A stretch of 41,431 bases of DNA from UMGS1851 sp900555605 (GTDB lineage: Bacteria > Bacillota > Clostridia > UBA1212 > UBA1255). The stretch is taken from contig CABROF010000011.1 in the NCBI GenBank assembly GCA_902472555.1, forward strand, positions 1 to 41,431, written 5' to 3'. Shown in pieces: positions 18,461 to 26,406 of the stretch (its first letter is position 1; every line of letters begins with the position of its first letter). The position numbers and the translations under genes were made by a program. Under the pieces are notes generated by a model. That model searched no databases, had not been told where the DNA came from, and worked only from the letters and a program-made list of their open reading frames with translations.

Positions 18461-18489
18461 TTGACAACGGCATTTCTCTGTTGTAGAAT
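18461..18489 (+). promoter_or_regulatory. Promoter of rpsL-rpsG-fusA
   Basis: TTGACA, a 17-nt spacer and TAGAAT, immediately after the rpoC stop. It gives the ribosomal-protein genes their own start of transcription in addition to read-through from rpoBC. Confidence 0.85.
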
Positions 18490-18502
18490 AGCAGGGCTTG
18501 TG

Positions 18503-18529
18503 CGATTTAGGCATTTTATGCCTAAATCG
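18503..18529 (+). promoter_or_regulatory. 12-bp hairpin at the 5' end of the rpsL mRNA
   Basis: CGATTTAGGCAT pairs perfectly with ATGCCTAAATCG around a TTT loop. It would lie within about ten bases of the transcript start set by the promoter at 18461-18489 and 42 nt before rpsL. No T run follows, so it is more like a 5' stabilising or regulatory hairpin, although weak termination of rpoBC read-through cannot be excluded. Confidence 0.6.
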
Positions 18530-18571
18530 TGTTTGCTTATAAATTATACTCAATAAGGAGGTGTAAATTGC

Positions 18572-18994
18572 ATGCCGACATTTAACCAACTGGTTCGCAA
18601 GGGAAGACAGACGATTGAGAAAAAGTCGACCTCGCCTGCATTGCAGAAAGGATTCAACTCGCTGAACAAGCGCAGCATTGATCTCAGCAGTCCGCAGAAG
18701 AGAGGCGTTTGTACAACCGTCAAGACAACAACCCCTAAGAAACCGAACTCTGCGCTGAGAAAGATTGCCAGGGTGCGTCTGACAAATGGTATGGAGGTTA
18801 CCGCGTATATTCCCGGTATCGGCCATAATCTGCAGGAGCACAGCGTGGTTCTCGTCCGCGGCGGAAGAGTGAAAGATCTGCCTGGCGTCCGGTATCATAT
18901 CGTAAGAGGTACGCTCGATGCCGCAGGTGTTGCATCCAGAATGCAGGGCAGGTCCAAGTACGGCGCCAAGGTGCCGAAGGCAACAAAGAAATAA
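18572..18994 (+). CDS. rpsL: 30S ribosomal protein S12
   Basis: 140 aa after a strong AAGGAGG. Family motifs are complete: 'TTTPKKPNSALRKIARVRL', 'YIPGIGHNLQEHSVVLVRGG' and 'RVKDLPGVRYHIVRGTLDA'. The Lys in PKKPNS and the Lys in GRVKDLPG are present; substitutions there are the classical streptomycin-resistance changes, so the sequence looks drug-sensitive at these sites. S12 sits at the decoding centre of the small subunit. First gene of the rpsL-rpsG-fusA transcript. Confidence 0.98.
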   Translation: MPTFNQLVRKGRQTIEKKSTSPALQKGFNSLNKRSIDLSSPQKRGVCTTVKTTTPKKPNSALRKIARVRLTNGMEVTAYIPGIGHNLQEHSVVLVRGGRVKDLPGVRYHIVRGTLDAAGVASRMQGRSKYGAKVPKATKK

Positions 18995-19118
18995 TTTCAG
19001 TCCCGGATAAAACCGGATGGTGCCGGGTACGATTATATAAATTACAGTACACCAGCACAGACTGCCGCAGGCCGGCAGAGTACCGAATGATTATTTATCA
19101 TAAAAGGAGGGAAGAATC

Positions 19119-19589
19119 GTGCCAAGAAAAGGTTATATTGCAAAAAGAGAGGTACTGCCCGATCCGATTTATCATGATCAGGTCGTGACAAAGCTGATCA
19201 ACAACATCATGCTGGACGGAAAGAAAGGCGTGGCGCAGAAGATCTGCTATGACGCATTTGACATTTTAAGGGAAAAAACGGGGCGGGAGCCTCTCGATGT
19301 ATTTAAAGATGCCTTAAATAATGTCATGCCGCAGCTGGAAGTAAAAGCAAGACGTGTCGGCGGTTCCACTTATCAGGTCCCGATGGAGGTCAGACCCGAA
19401 AGAAGACAGGCGCTGGGATTGCGCTGGATCATTCTGTTTGCGCGCAAGAGAAGCGAGCGTACGATGGCGGAACGCCTCGCAAACGAGCTTTTGGATGCGA
19501 CAAACAGCCTCGGCGGTGCCTTTAAGCGGAAAGAGGACATGCATAAGATGGCGGAAGCGAACAGAGCGTTTGCACATTACAGATGGTAA
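19119..19589 (+). CDS. rpsG: 30S ribosomal protein S7
   Basis: 156 aa with GTG start after AAAGGAGG, giving the usual MPRKGYIAKREV N-terminus. Other family marks: 'VTKLINNIMLDGKKGVAQKI', 'VGGSTYQVPMEVRPERRQAL' and 'DMHKMAEANRAFAHYRW' at the end. S7 nucleates the head of the 30S subunit on 16S rRNA. The 124-bp spacer before it holds a short CTGCCG/CGGCAG hairpin; in other bacteria this spacer is where S7 represses its own operon, but conservation cannot be judged here. Confidence 0.98.
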   Translation: MPRKGYIAKREVLPDPIYHDQVVTKLINNIMLDGKKGVAQKICYDAFDILREKTGREPLDVFKDALNNVMPQLEVKARRVGGSTYQVPMEVRPERRQALGLRWIILFARKRSERTMAERLANELLDATNSLGGAFKRKEDMHKMAEANRAFAHYRW

Positions 19590-19633
19590 GCCGCATGTGC
19601 TTATTTTGGATCGTGTAAGGATTGGAGATTGGG

Positions 19634-21709
19634 ATGCCAAGACAATTTAGTTTGGAAAATACAAGAAATATCGGTATCATGGCGCATATTGATGCCGGAA
19701 AAACGACGACTACGGAAAGAATCCTTTTCTATACCGGGAGAACGCATAAGCTCGGAGAGGTGCATGAGGGCGCGGCCACCATGGACTACATGGTTCAGGA
19801 GCAGGAGCGGGGGATTACCATCACTTCTGCGGCGACCACTGCGCAATGGAAGAACACCCGAATCAATATTATTGATACGCCCGGACACGTGGATTTTACC
19901 GTAGAGGTTGAACGTTCTCTGCGTGTATTGGACGGAAGCGTTACGCTGTTCTGCGCAAAAGGCGGTGTGGAGCCTCAATCCGAAACCGTTTGGCGGCAGG
20001 CGGACAAATACGGCGTTCCGCGCATGGGCTATGTCAATAAGATGGATATTATGGGTGCTGACTTTTACCGCTGCGTCGATATGATCCGTACAAGATTAGG
20101 TGCAAATGCCGTACCGATCCAACTGCCCATCGGCAAAGAGGATCAGTTTACCGGGATTATCGATCTTGTAGAAATGAAAGCTCATATATATAAGGACGAA
20201 CTCGGAATGGTTGTGGAAGTGACGGATATTCCCGCGGAAATGGCTGACATGGCCGCTGAATACCGGGATAAGCTGCTGGAAGCAGTATCGGATCAGGACG
20301 AGAATGTCATGATGAAATATCTGGAAGGCGAAGATATCACGATGGAAGAGCTTCAAAGCGCAATTCGGAAGGCTACCATTGCGGTTAAGATCGTCCCAGT
20401 TCTGTGCGGATCTTCTTATCGGAATAAAGGCGTACAAATGCTGCTGGATGCAATTGTAGCATATATGCCGTCCCCTGTGGATATTCCGGCGATCCGCGGC
20501 GTAATTCCGGGATCTGAAGAGGAATCCTGCCGTCATTCCAGCGATGAAGAGCCGTTTTCTGCGCTGGCGTTCAAGATCGTGACAGACCCGTTTGTAGGAA
20601 AGCTCTGCTTTTTCCGTGTCTACTCGGGAACGCTTGAAGCGGGTTCCTACGTGTATAATGCCACAAAAGGCAAGAAGGAACGAATCGGAAGAATCGTACA
20701 GATGCACGCAAATCACAGAGAAGAGATCGAATGTGTATATGCCGGCGATATTGCTGCAGCTGTGGGCTTGAAGGATACCACCACGGGAGATACTCTGTGC
20801 CTGGAATCAAGTCCGATTGTTCTGGAAACAATGGAATTCCCCGACCCGGTTATTTCCGTAGCGGTAGAGCCGAAGACCAAGGCAGGCCAGGAAAAGATGA
20901 GTATTGCGCTGCAGAAGCTGTCCGAAGAGGATCCTACTTTCAAGGTGCATACAAACCCTGAAACCGGACAAACGATTATCTCCGGTATGGGAGAGCTGCA
21001 TCTGGAGATCATCGTTGACCGTCTGCTCCGGGAGTTCAAGGTGGAAGCAAACGTAGGAAATCCCCAAGTGGCATATAAAGAGGGCATTCGCAAGGCAGTC
21101 AGACAGGAAGGCAAATTTGTCAGACAGTCCGGCGGACGCGGACAATACGGTCACTGCGTGATTGAAGTGGAGCCGCAGGAACGCGGAAAAGGCTATGAAT
21201 TTATTAATAAGATCGTGGGCGGCGTCATTCCGAAGGAATACATTAACCCGATTGATCAGGGAATTCAGGATGCTATGATGAGCGGCGGACTGGGGGGCTA
21301 CCCGGTGGTTGACGTAAAGGTTACGCTGGTAGACGGTTCTTATCATGAAGTGGACTCCTCTGAAATGGCGTTTAAGATTGCCGGTTCAATGGCAATTAAG
21401 GAAGCCTGCCGAAAAGCAGATCCCGTATTGCTGGAACCGATCATGAAGGTCAGCGTGACCGTGCCCGAGGACTATTTGGGCGATATCATCGGTTCGATCA
21501 GCGCACGGCGCGGACGCATCGAAGGCATGGAGGATGTAGCAGGAAATAAGCTGATTGTTGCTTCCTGCCCGCTTGCTGAGATGTTCGGTTATACGACGAC
21601 GCTGCGTTCCATGACGCAGGGCAGAGGATCCTTTATTATGGAACCGAGCCATTACGAAGAAGTACCGAAGAACGTGCAGGAGTCTGTTATTTCACGGAAG
21701 GATAGCTGA
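19634..21709 (+). CDS. fusA: Elongation factor G
   Basis: 691 aa from ATG 19634 (MPRQFSLENTRNIGIMAHID); an in-frame TTG lies four codons upstream. GTPase motifs: G1 AHIDAGKTT, G2 RGITITSA, G3 DTPGHVDF, G4 NKMD, then domain II, the domain III-V region ('GMGELHLEIIVDRLLREF', 'GRGQYGHCVIEVEP'), and the domain V end 'FGYTTTLRSMTQGRGSF'. It translocates tRNA-mRNA on the ribosome by GTP hydrolysis. The gene follows rpsG by 44 bp. Confidence 0.98.
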   Translation: MPRQFSLENTRNIGIMAHIDAGKTTTTERILFYTGRTHKLGEVHEGAATMDYMVQEQERGITITSAATTAQWKNTRINIIDTPGHVDFTVEVERSLRVLDGSVTLFCAKGGVEPQSETVWRQADKYGVPRMGYVNKMDIMGADFYRCVDMIRTRLGANAVPIQLPIGKEDQFTGIIDLVEMKAHIYKDELGMVVEVTDIPAEMADMAAEYRDKLLEAVSDQDENVMMKYLEGEDITMEELQSAIRKATIAVKIVPVLCGSSYRNKGVQMLLDAIVAYMPSPVDIPAIRGVIPGSEEESCRHSSDEEPFSALAFKIVTDPFVGKLCFFRVYSGTLEAGSYVYNATKGKKERIGRIVQMHANHREEIECVYAGDIAAAVGLKDTTTGDTLCLESSPIVLETMEFPDPVISVAVEPKTKAGQEKMSIALQKLSEEDPTFKVHTNPETGQTIISGMGELHLEIIVDRLLREFKVEANVGNPQVAYKEGIRKAVRQEGKFVRQSGGRGQYGHCVIEVEPQERGKGYEFINKIVGGVIPKEYINPIDQGIQDAMMSGGLGGYPVVDVKVTLVDGSYHEVDSSEMAFKIAGSMAIKEACRKADPVLLEPIMKVSVTVPEDYLGDIIGSISARRGRIEGMEDVAGNKLIVASCPLAEMFGYTTTLRSMTQGRGSFIMEPSHYEEVPKNVQESVISRKDS

Positions 21710-21714
21710 TTGTG

Positions 21715-21775
21715 ATATTCCGGATGAAAATATTTCGGAGAATTTGAAATAAGCCGTATATTTTGTCCGGAATAT
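21715..21775. repeat. 10-bp inverted repeat between fusA and tuf
   Basis: ATATTCCGGA (21715-21724) and TCCGGAATAT (21766-21775) are perfect inverted copies separated by 41 nt. It could form a long-loop hairpin at the end of the fusA mRNA or be a protein-binding palindrome ahead of the tuf promoter. No T tract follows directly. Confidence 0.5.
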
Positions 21776-21808
21776 GGCAATTATATAGTCGTACAAGTGA
21801 AAAAGGGC

Positions 21809-21837
21809 TTGCACGAAACAAGAAAAATGTGTATGAT
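21809..21837 (+). promoter_or_regulatory. Promoter of tuf
   Basis: TTGCAC, a 17-nt spacer and TATGAT. The spacer and upstream bases are A-rich. About 58 nt before the tuf start. Confidence 0.8.
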
Positions 21838-21895
21838 ATAAGACACAAATTTATTACCATATTTTTGTTATTATTTTTTAAGGAGGATTTTTGAA

Positions 21896-23107
21896 ATGGC
21901 AAAATCGAAGTTCGAAAGAACGAAACCCCATGTAAATATCGGTACCATTGGTCACGTTGACCACGGTAAGACCACATTGACTGCTGCGATTACCAAGGTT
22001 CTGGCTTTGGGCGACAGCAATATTGAGGTTAGAGCATATGATCAGATCGACAACGCACCGGAGGAGAAGGCAAGAGGTATCACGATCAACACTGCGCATG
22101 TTGAGTATCAGACGGCGACCAGACACTATGCACATGTTGACTGCCCCGGACATGCCGACTACGTGAAAAACATGATCACCGGTGCTGCGCAGATGGACGG
22201 CGCAATTCTGCTCGTATCCGGTCCGGATGGCCCGCAGGCACAGACCAGAGAACACATCTTGTTGGCTCGTCAGGTTGGCGTACCATACATAGTTGTTTTC
22301 ATGAACAAGTGTGATATGATCGACCCCGGCGATGAAGAACTGTTAGATCTGGCTGAAATGGAAATCAGAGACCTGTTGAACCAATACGAGTTCCCCGGAG
22401 ATGAGATTCCGATTATCAGAGGCTCTGCATTGAAAGCACTGGAGAGTACCTCCGAGGATCCGAATGCGCCTGAATATGCTTGCATTCATGAGCTGATGGC
22501 TGCGGTTGACGAATATGTTCCGACGCCGCAAAGACCCACCGACAAGCCGTTCCTGATGCCTGTGGAGGACGTATTTACCATCACCGGACGTGGTACGGTT
22601 GCAACCGGACGTCTGGAGAGAGGTATTATCAAAGTGGGTGACGCTGCTGAGATTGTCGGCCTGAGCGATGAGAAGAAGAGCACGGTTATCACCGGTGTCG
22701 AGATGTTCAGAAAGCTGCTGGACCAGGCGGAAGCAGGCGACAACATCGGCGCGCTGCTCAGAGGTATCCAGAGAAGCGATGTGGAAAGAGGCCAGGTTTT
22801 GGTAAAACCCGGTACCATTCACCCGCATACGCATTTCAAGGGCCAGGTTTACGTATTAACGAAAAACGAGGGCGGCCGTCACAAACCGTTCTTCAGCAAT
22901 TACAGACCGCAGTTCTATTTCAGAACGACAGACGTTACGGGCGTTATTACGCTGCCTGAGGGCGTCGAGATGGTTATGCCGGGCGACCATGTAACCATGG
23001 AAGTAAAGCTGATCACGCCCATCGCTATGGAAGACGGTTTGAGATTCGCTATCCGTGAAGGCGGCAGAACCGTAGGCGCCGGTACGGTTTCCGAGATTAT
23101 CGAATAA
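21896..23107 (+). CDS. tuf: Elongation factor Tu
   Basis: 403 aa after AAGGAGG. Motifs: G1 GHVDHGKTT, switch I 'EEKARGITINTAHVEYQT', G3 DCPGHADY, G4 NKCD, G5 SALKALE, domain 2 'FTITGRGTVATGRLERG' and domain 3 ending 'GGRTVGAGTVSEIIE'. It delivers aminoacyl-tRNA to the ribosome. Arg is almost all AGA or CGT here while neighbouring genes favour CGG/CGC, a codon bias typical of very highly expressed genes. A stretch after G3 reads SGPDGPQAQT where most homologues have (A/S)A(T/A)DGPMPQT. It has its own promoter and terminator. Confidence 0.98.
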   Translation: MAKSKFERTKPHVNIGTIGHVDHGKTTLTAAITKVLALGDSNIEVRAYDQIDNAPEEKARGITINTAHVEYQTATRHYAHVDCPGHADYVKNMITGAAQMDGAILLVSGPDGPQAQTREHILLARQVGVPYIVVFMNKCDMIDPGDEELLDLAEMEIRDLLNQYEFPGDEIPIIRGSALKALESTSEDPNAPEYACIHELMAAVDEYVPTPQRPTDKPFLMPVEDVFTITGRGTVATGRLERGIIKVGDAAEIVGLSDEKKSTVITGVEMFRKLLDQAEAGDNIGALLRGIQRSDVERGQVLVKPGTIHPHTHFKGQVYVLTKNEGGRHKPFFSNYRPQFYFRTTDVTGVITLPEGVEMVMPGDHVTMEVKLITPIAMEDGLRFAIREGGRTVGAGTVSEIIE

Positions 23108-23138
23108 TTTAATTCGGATATATTCCGAATAGAACAGC

Positions 23139-23178
23139 AAAACCGCAGTCGTTTCAACAGGAGTCGGCTGCGGTTTTT
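23139..23178 (+). terminator. Terminator of tuf
   Basis: AAAACCGCAG pairs with CTGCGGTTTT, with further bases between and a T run at the end. A smaller hairpin (ATTCGGA...TCCGAAT, 23112-23130) precedes it. Confidence 0.9.
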
Positions 23179-23309
23179 GTATCGTGTTTGATAGAAATTC
23201 GGCATAAAGTGGTAACAAAATTACGAGTAACATGCAATTTGTAAAAAACGTCCGCTTTTAAGTATTATCATTCTTTTTGTTTTGCATACGTTTTTGCGGA
23301 ACCGCACAT

Positions 23310-23338
23310 TTGACAAAGCAGAAAAACTGCGCTACAAT
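23310..23338 (+). promoter_or_regulatory. Promoter of the thiDC operon
   Basis: TTGACA, a 17-nt spacer and TACAAT, 24 nt before the TPP aptamer. Confidence 0.85.
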
Positions 23339-23361
23339 AACAGCTAATTAAATATTGATTT

Positions 23362-23446
23362 GCGGGGGGACTCATTGGATGAGTTGAGAAGGTAGAACCT
23401 GACCCTTTGAACCTGTTAGTTAAGACTGTCGTAGGGAAGCAACTTT
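23362..23446 (+). promoter_or_regulatory. TPP (thiamine pyrophosphate) riboswitch
   Basis: Conserved THI-box parts in order: GCGGGGG at the P1/P2 start, TTGAGA, ACCCTTTGAACCTG (the pyrimidine-sensing core) and CGTAGGGAAGC, which closes P1. A terminator follows at once, so TPP binding is expected to stop transcription of thiD-thiC. The T of TTGAGA (usually CTGAGA) is a mild departure. Confidence 0.95.
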
Positions 23447-23453
23447 ATGTATC

Positions 23454-23488
23454 ACGATGCCTATGGATAGTACGGCATCGTTTTTTTT
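23454..23488 (+). terminator. Riboswitch-controlled terminator
   Basis: ACGATGCC pairs with GGCATCGT around a 12-nt loop, followed by eight T. It is placed between the TPP aptamer and thiD. Confidence 0.9.
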
Positions 23489-23549
23489 GCCGACATCCGC
23501 GTCTGCCTCCCGGACGGAATGAAGTTTACTCTTGAAAGGAGGAAAGACC

Positions 23550-24356
23550 ATGAAACATTGCTTGAGCATCGCAGGCTCTGACTGCAGCGGCGGCGCTGGA
23601 ATCCAAGCTGATTTAAAAACCTTTGCCGCTCACGGCGTATACGGAATGAGCGTCATTACATCCGTGGTGGCGGAAAATACCTGCGGGGTGGTTTCCAGGC
23701 AGGATATTCTGCCGGAGATCGTCCGGGACCAGATTGCGGCTGTTTTTGAAGACATTCGGGTGGATGCCGTAAAAATAGGCATGCTGTCCGGTGTGGCATG
23801 TATGCAGGCCGTAGCGGAGGGACTGCGCAGATACCGGCCGGGGAAGATTGTCATTGATCCGGTTATGGTCGCAAAAGGCGGCTGCGCGCTTATGCAGCCG
23901 GAAGCGCTGTCTCTGTTTATCGAAGAAATTTTACCGCAGGCATATCTTTTAACCCCGAATATTCCGGAGGCAGAGGCGATTACATCACAGCCCATCCGCT
24001 CTGTAACGGATATGAAGCGCGCTGCGGAGCAGATTTTCCGCTTGGGTGCAAAACATGTTTTGGTGAAAGGCGGACATTTAGCAGAGGAGGCCGCGGATGT
24101 CCTTTTTGACGGCCGGTGTCATCGTGTTTACGTCCGGGAGCGGATACAGACCCGGCATACGCACGGAACCGGATGTACGCTGTCTTCTGCGATTACCGCC
24201 TGCTTGGCAAAAGAGCGGTCAGTGCCTGAAGCGATAGAAGAAGGAAAGGCATATATCACGGAAGCGATCCGCCATGGTTTGGCCATTGGCCGCGGTCATG
24301 GTCCGGTTGATCATTTTTATCATTTTACTGGGACTGATTCCCCAGCGGCACATTAA
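23550..24356 (+). CDS. thiD: Hydroxymethylpyrimidine/phosphomethylpyrimidine kinase
   Basis: 268 aa from ATG 23550 after AAAGGAGG. Ribokinase-fold features: 'SIAGSDCSGGAGIQADLKTF' (HMP pocket and first Gly-rich strand), 'VDAVKIGMLSGV', 'IDPVMVAKGGCALM', 'LLTPNIPEAEAI', 'VLVKGGHL', and the anion-hole/catalytic segment 'THGTGCTLSSAI' with the catalytic Cys. It phosphorylates HMP to HMP-P and HMP-PP in the pyrimidine branch of thiamine synthesis. Under TPP-riboswitch control with thiC. Confidence 0.96.
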   Translation: MKHCLSIAGSDCSGGAGIQADLKTFAAHGVYGMSVITSVVAENTCGVVSRQDILPEIVRDQIAAVFEDIRVDAVKIGMLSGVACMQAVAEGLRRYRPGKIVIDPVMVAKGGCALMQPEALSLFIEEILPQAYLLTPNIPEAEAITSQPIRSVTDMKRAAEQIFRLGAKHVLVKGGHLAEEAADVLFDGRCHRVYVRERIQTRHTHGTGCTLSSAITACLAKERSVPEAIEEGKAYITEAIRHGLAIGRGHGPVDHFYHFTGTDSPAAH

Positions 24357-24467
24357 CCGGCCGCGGCTGATTGATTGCTGCGCATAGACGCTTGCTGCGC
24401 GTGTGCTGCCGCCGCGGCGCACTGTAAAAAGGAAAGAGAAGAATACGGCGGAGAAACGGAGCGGAAA

Positions 24468-25781
24468 ATGAATACATACAAAACACAAATGGAAGCCGGT
24501 AAAAACGGAATTCTGACACCTGAAATGAAGTGTGTGGCAGAAAAGGAACAGATGGACCCTCAAAAGCTGATGGCGCTTGTGGCATGCGGACAGGTTGCAA
24601 TTCCGGCCAATATCCGTCATACGGCATTGTCTCCGGAAGGCATCGGCACGGGGCTGCGGACGAAAATCAATGTCAATCTTGGTATTTCCGGAGATTGCAA
24701 CGATTATCGGATGGAAATGGAGAAGGTGGAGATGGCGCTGCGCTTCGGCGCAGAAGCGATTATGGATCTGAGCAACTATGGGAAAACCAATACGTTCCGA
24801 AGCACGTTAATTGCAAAATCACCTGCGATGATCGGGACGGTTCCCATGTATGATGCCATCGGTTATTTGGAAAAGGATCTGCTGGAAATCACGGCTGCGG
24901 ATTTTCTGCGGGTGGTACGGGCTCACGCGGAAGAGGGCGTGGATTTTATGACGATCCATGCAGGCATCAACCGGAGGGCAATTGAAGCATTTCGGCGGGA
25001 AGGCAGAAAAATGAATATTGTGTCCCGGGGCGGTTCTCTTTTATTCGCGTGGATGGAGATGACCGGAAATGAGAATCCCTTTTATGAATATTATGACGAG
25101 GTGCTGGAGATTTTACGCGAATTTGACGTTACGATTAGTTTAGGAGATGCACTGCGTCCCGGTTGTCTGGAGGACAGTACGGACAGCGGACAAATCAGCG
25201 AGCTGATTGAATTAGGAAACCTTACAACGCGAGCCTGGAAACGGGATGTTCAGGTTATGGTGGAAGGACCTGGGCATATGGCTATGAATGAGATCGCCGC
25301 CAATATGGTGCTCCAGAAACGGATCTGCCATCATGCGCCGTTTTATGTGCTGGGACCGCTTGTAACCGATATCGCACCCGGCTATGATCATATTACTTCT
25401 GCCATCGGCGGTGCAATTGCGGCTGCAAACGGCGCGGATTTTCTCTGCTATGTCACGCCGGCGGAGCATCTGCGGCTGCCGGACCTCCAGGATGTGAAGG
25501 ACGGAATTGTTGCGGCAAAAATTGCCGCTCACGCTGCGGACATTGCCAAAGGAATTCCCAATGCCCGGGCGCAGGATCTGAAGATGGCCCGGGCGCGCCA
25601 TTGCGTAGATTGGGAGGAGATGTTCCGGCTGGCCATAGACGGTGAAAAGGCGCGGGCATATTTTGAGAGCACCCCTCCATCGGACCGGCATACATGCTCC
25701 ATGTGCGGTAAAATGTGTGCTGTTCGGACGACAAATATGATCCTGGAGGGAAAGCCGGTTACATTTTGCACGGAAAAATAG
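24468..25781 (+). CDS. thiC: Phosphomethylpyrimidine synthase
   Basis: 437 aa from ATG 24468, the short form common in Clostridia. The frame is open 31 codons further 5', but those codons are Ala/Cys-rich without similarity. Family marks: 'IPANIRHTALSPEGIGTGLR', 'NVNLGISGDC', 'AEAIMDLSNYG', 'GTVPMYDAIG', 'FMTIHAGI', 'SRGGSLLFAWM', 'SLGDALRPGC', 'EGPGHMAMNEI', and the C-terminal CSMCGKMC cluster site for the [4Fe-4S] used with SAM. It rearranges aminoimidazole ribotide to HMP-P. The thiazole genes (thiS, thiG, thiE) are not in this window. Confidence 0.97.
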   Translation: MNTYKTQMEAGKNGILTPEMKCVAEKEQMDPQKLMALVACGQVAIPANIRHTALSPEGIGTGLRTKINVNLGISGDCNDYRMEMEKVEMALRFGAEAIMDLSNYGKTNTFRSTLIAKSPAMIGTVPMYDAIGYLEKDLLEITAADFLRVVRAHAEEGVDFMTIHAGINRRAIEAFRREGRKMNIVSRGGSLLFAWMEMTGNENPFYEYYDEVLEILREFDVTISLGDALRPGCLEDSTDSGQISELIELGNLTTRAWKRDVQVMVEGPGHMAMNEIAANMVLQKRICHHAPFYVLGPLVTDIAPGYDHITSAIGGAIAAANGADFLCYVTPAEHLRLPDLQDVKDGIVAAKIAAHAADIAKGIPNARAQDLKMARARHCVDWEEMFRLAIDGEKARAYFESTPPSDRHTCSMCGKMCAVRTTNMILEGKPVTFCTEK

Positions 25782-25827
25782 AATACGCTCCCAATAAAGC
25801 GGTGGGATAGGAATTTCATGATTTCAG

Positions 25828-25867
25828 AGAAGCGGGATAGGAGAAATAATATGCCGCTTCTTTTTTT
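25828..25867 (+). terminator. Terminator of thiDC
   Basis: AGAAGCGG pairs with CCGCTTCT around an 18-nt loop, followed by seven T. Confidence 0.85.
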
Positions 25868-25903
25868 CGTGCGCGGAGGTTATGATTTGTCCCGCCTCTT
25901 GTT

Positions 25904-25932
25904 TTGACAAATGAGATTGAAAATATTACAAT
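25904..25932 (+). promoter_or_regulatory. Promoter of the radical-SAM cassette
   Basis: TTGACA, a 17-nt spacer and TACAAT, 38 nt before a GGAGG-GTG start at 25970. It is well preserved although the first gene is broken. Confidence 0.75.
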
Positions 25933-25969
25933 TAATATGATATCATACTACTTACGGAGGCATACTGCA

Positions 25970-26363
25970 GTGCGTACAGAAATAAACGATTATGCAAATG
26001 CCTGCCGATTAAGGGAAAGGCAGTATGCTGCTTATGACAGGTGCGCGAAAAAGCCGCGGATGAATATGCCCGAATTTGCTATCCATGTATCGGAATGTGC
26101 CACGTTGGAAATTTTGGGCAATGCCAACGGCTGTGCGTTCAGGCATTTTAAGCATAAAGGCTTGCGTGAGGGCTGCCATTGCATTGAAAACCGTGATATT
26201 GGCGTATATGATACTTGTACGAATGGCTGCAGATCGTTACGCCAATCAGTGTCCGCGGAAAGCGGCAGAAAACGATAGGCCTCATAATCCGCGATCTCCG
26301 CTTGTCCTCGGAGAACGAAAAGAAAGCGATGCAGTGATACAAGGCGCTCAAAATTTTTTTTGA
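25970..26363 (+). pseudogene. Composite remnant: MarR-like N-terminus joined to a DUF1848-like C-terminus
   Basis: GTG start at 25970 after ACGGAGG. The first 28 residues (EINDYANACRLRERQYAAYD) look like helix 1 of a small MarR-type regulator. The later part (KGLREGCHCIENRDIGVYDT, then CTNGC) matches the C-terminal CxC...DIGxYxTCxHGC pattern of DUF1848 radical-SAM-like proteins. After GC the frame is lost. The expected continuation 'YAN...RKAAENDRPHNPRSPLVLGE', ending near 26363, is found in another frame (from about 26226). So a large deletion seems to have fused the start of one gene to the end of another, followed by a small frameshift. The family assignment of the N-terminal piece is tentative. 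Confidence 0.6.
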
Positions 26364-26406
26364 AATGAAGAGGAATACAGACGGCGCTGTTTGAGGGAAA
26401 AAGCGA

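Noticed and set aside
18176..18898. Minus-strand open frame of 240 codons across rpoC/rpsL
   Set aside because: Antisense to two conserved genes and crossing their promoter, with no motif.
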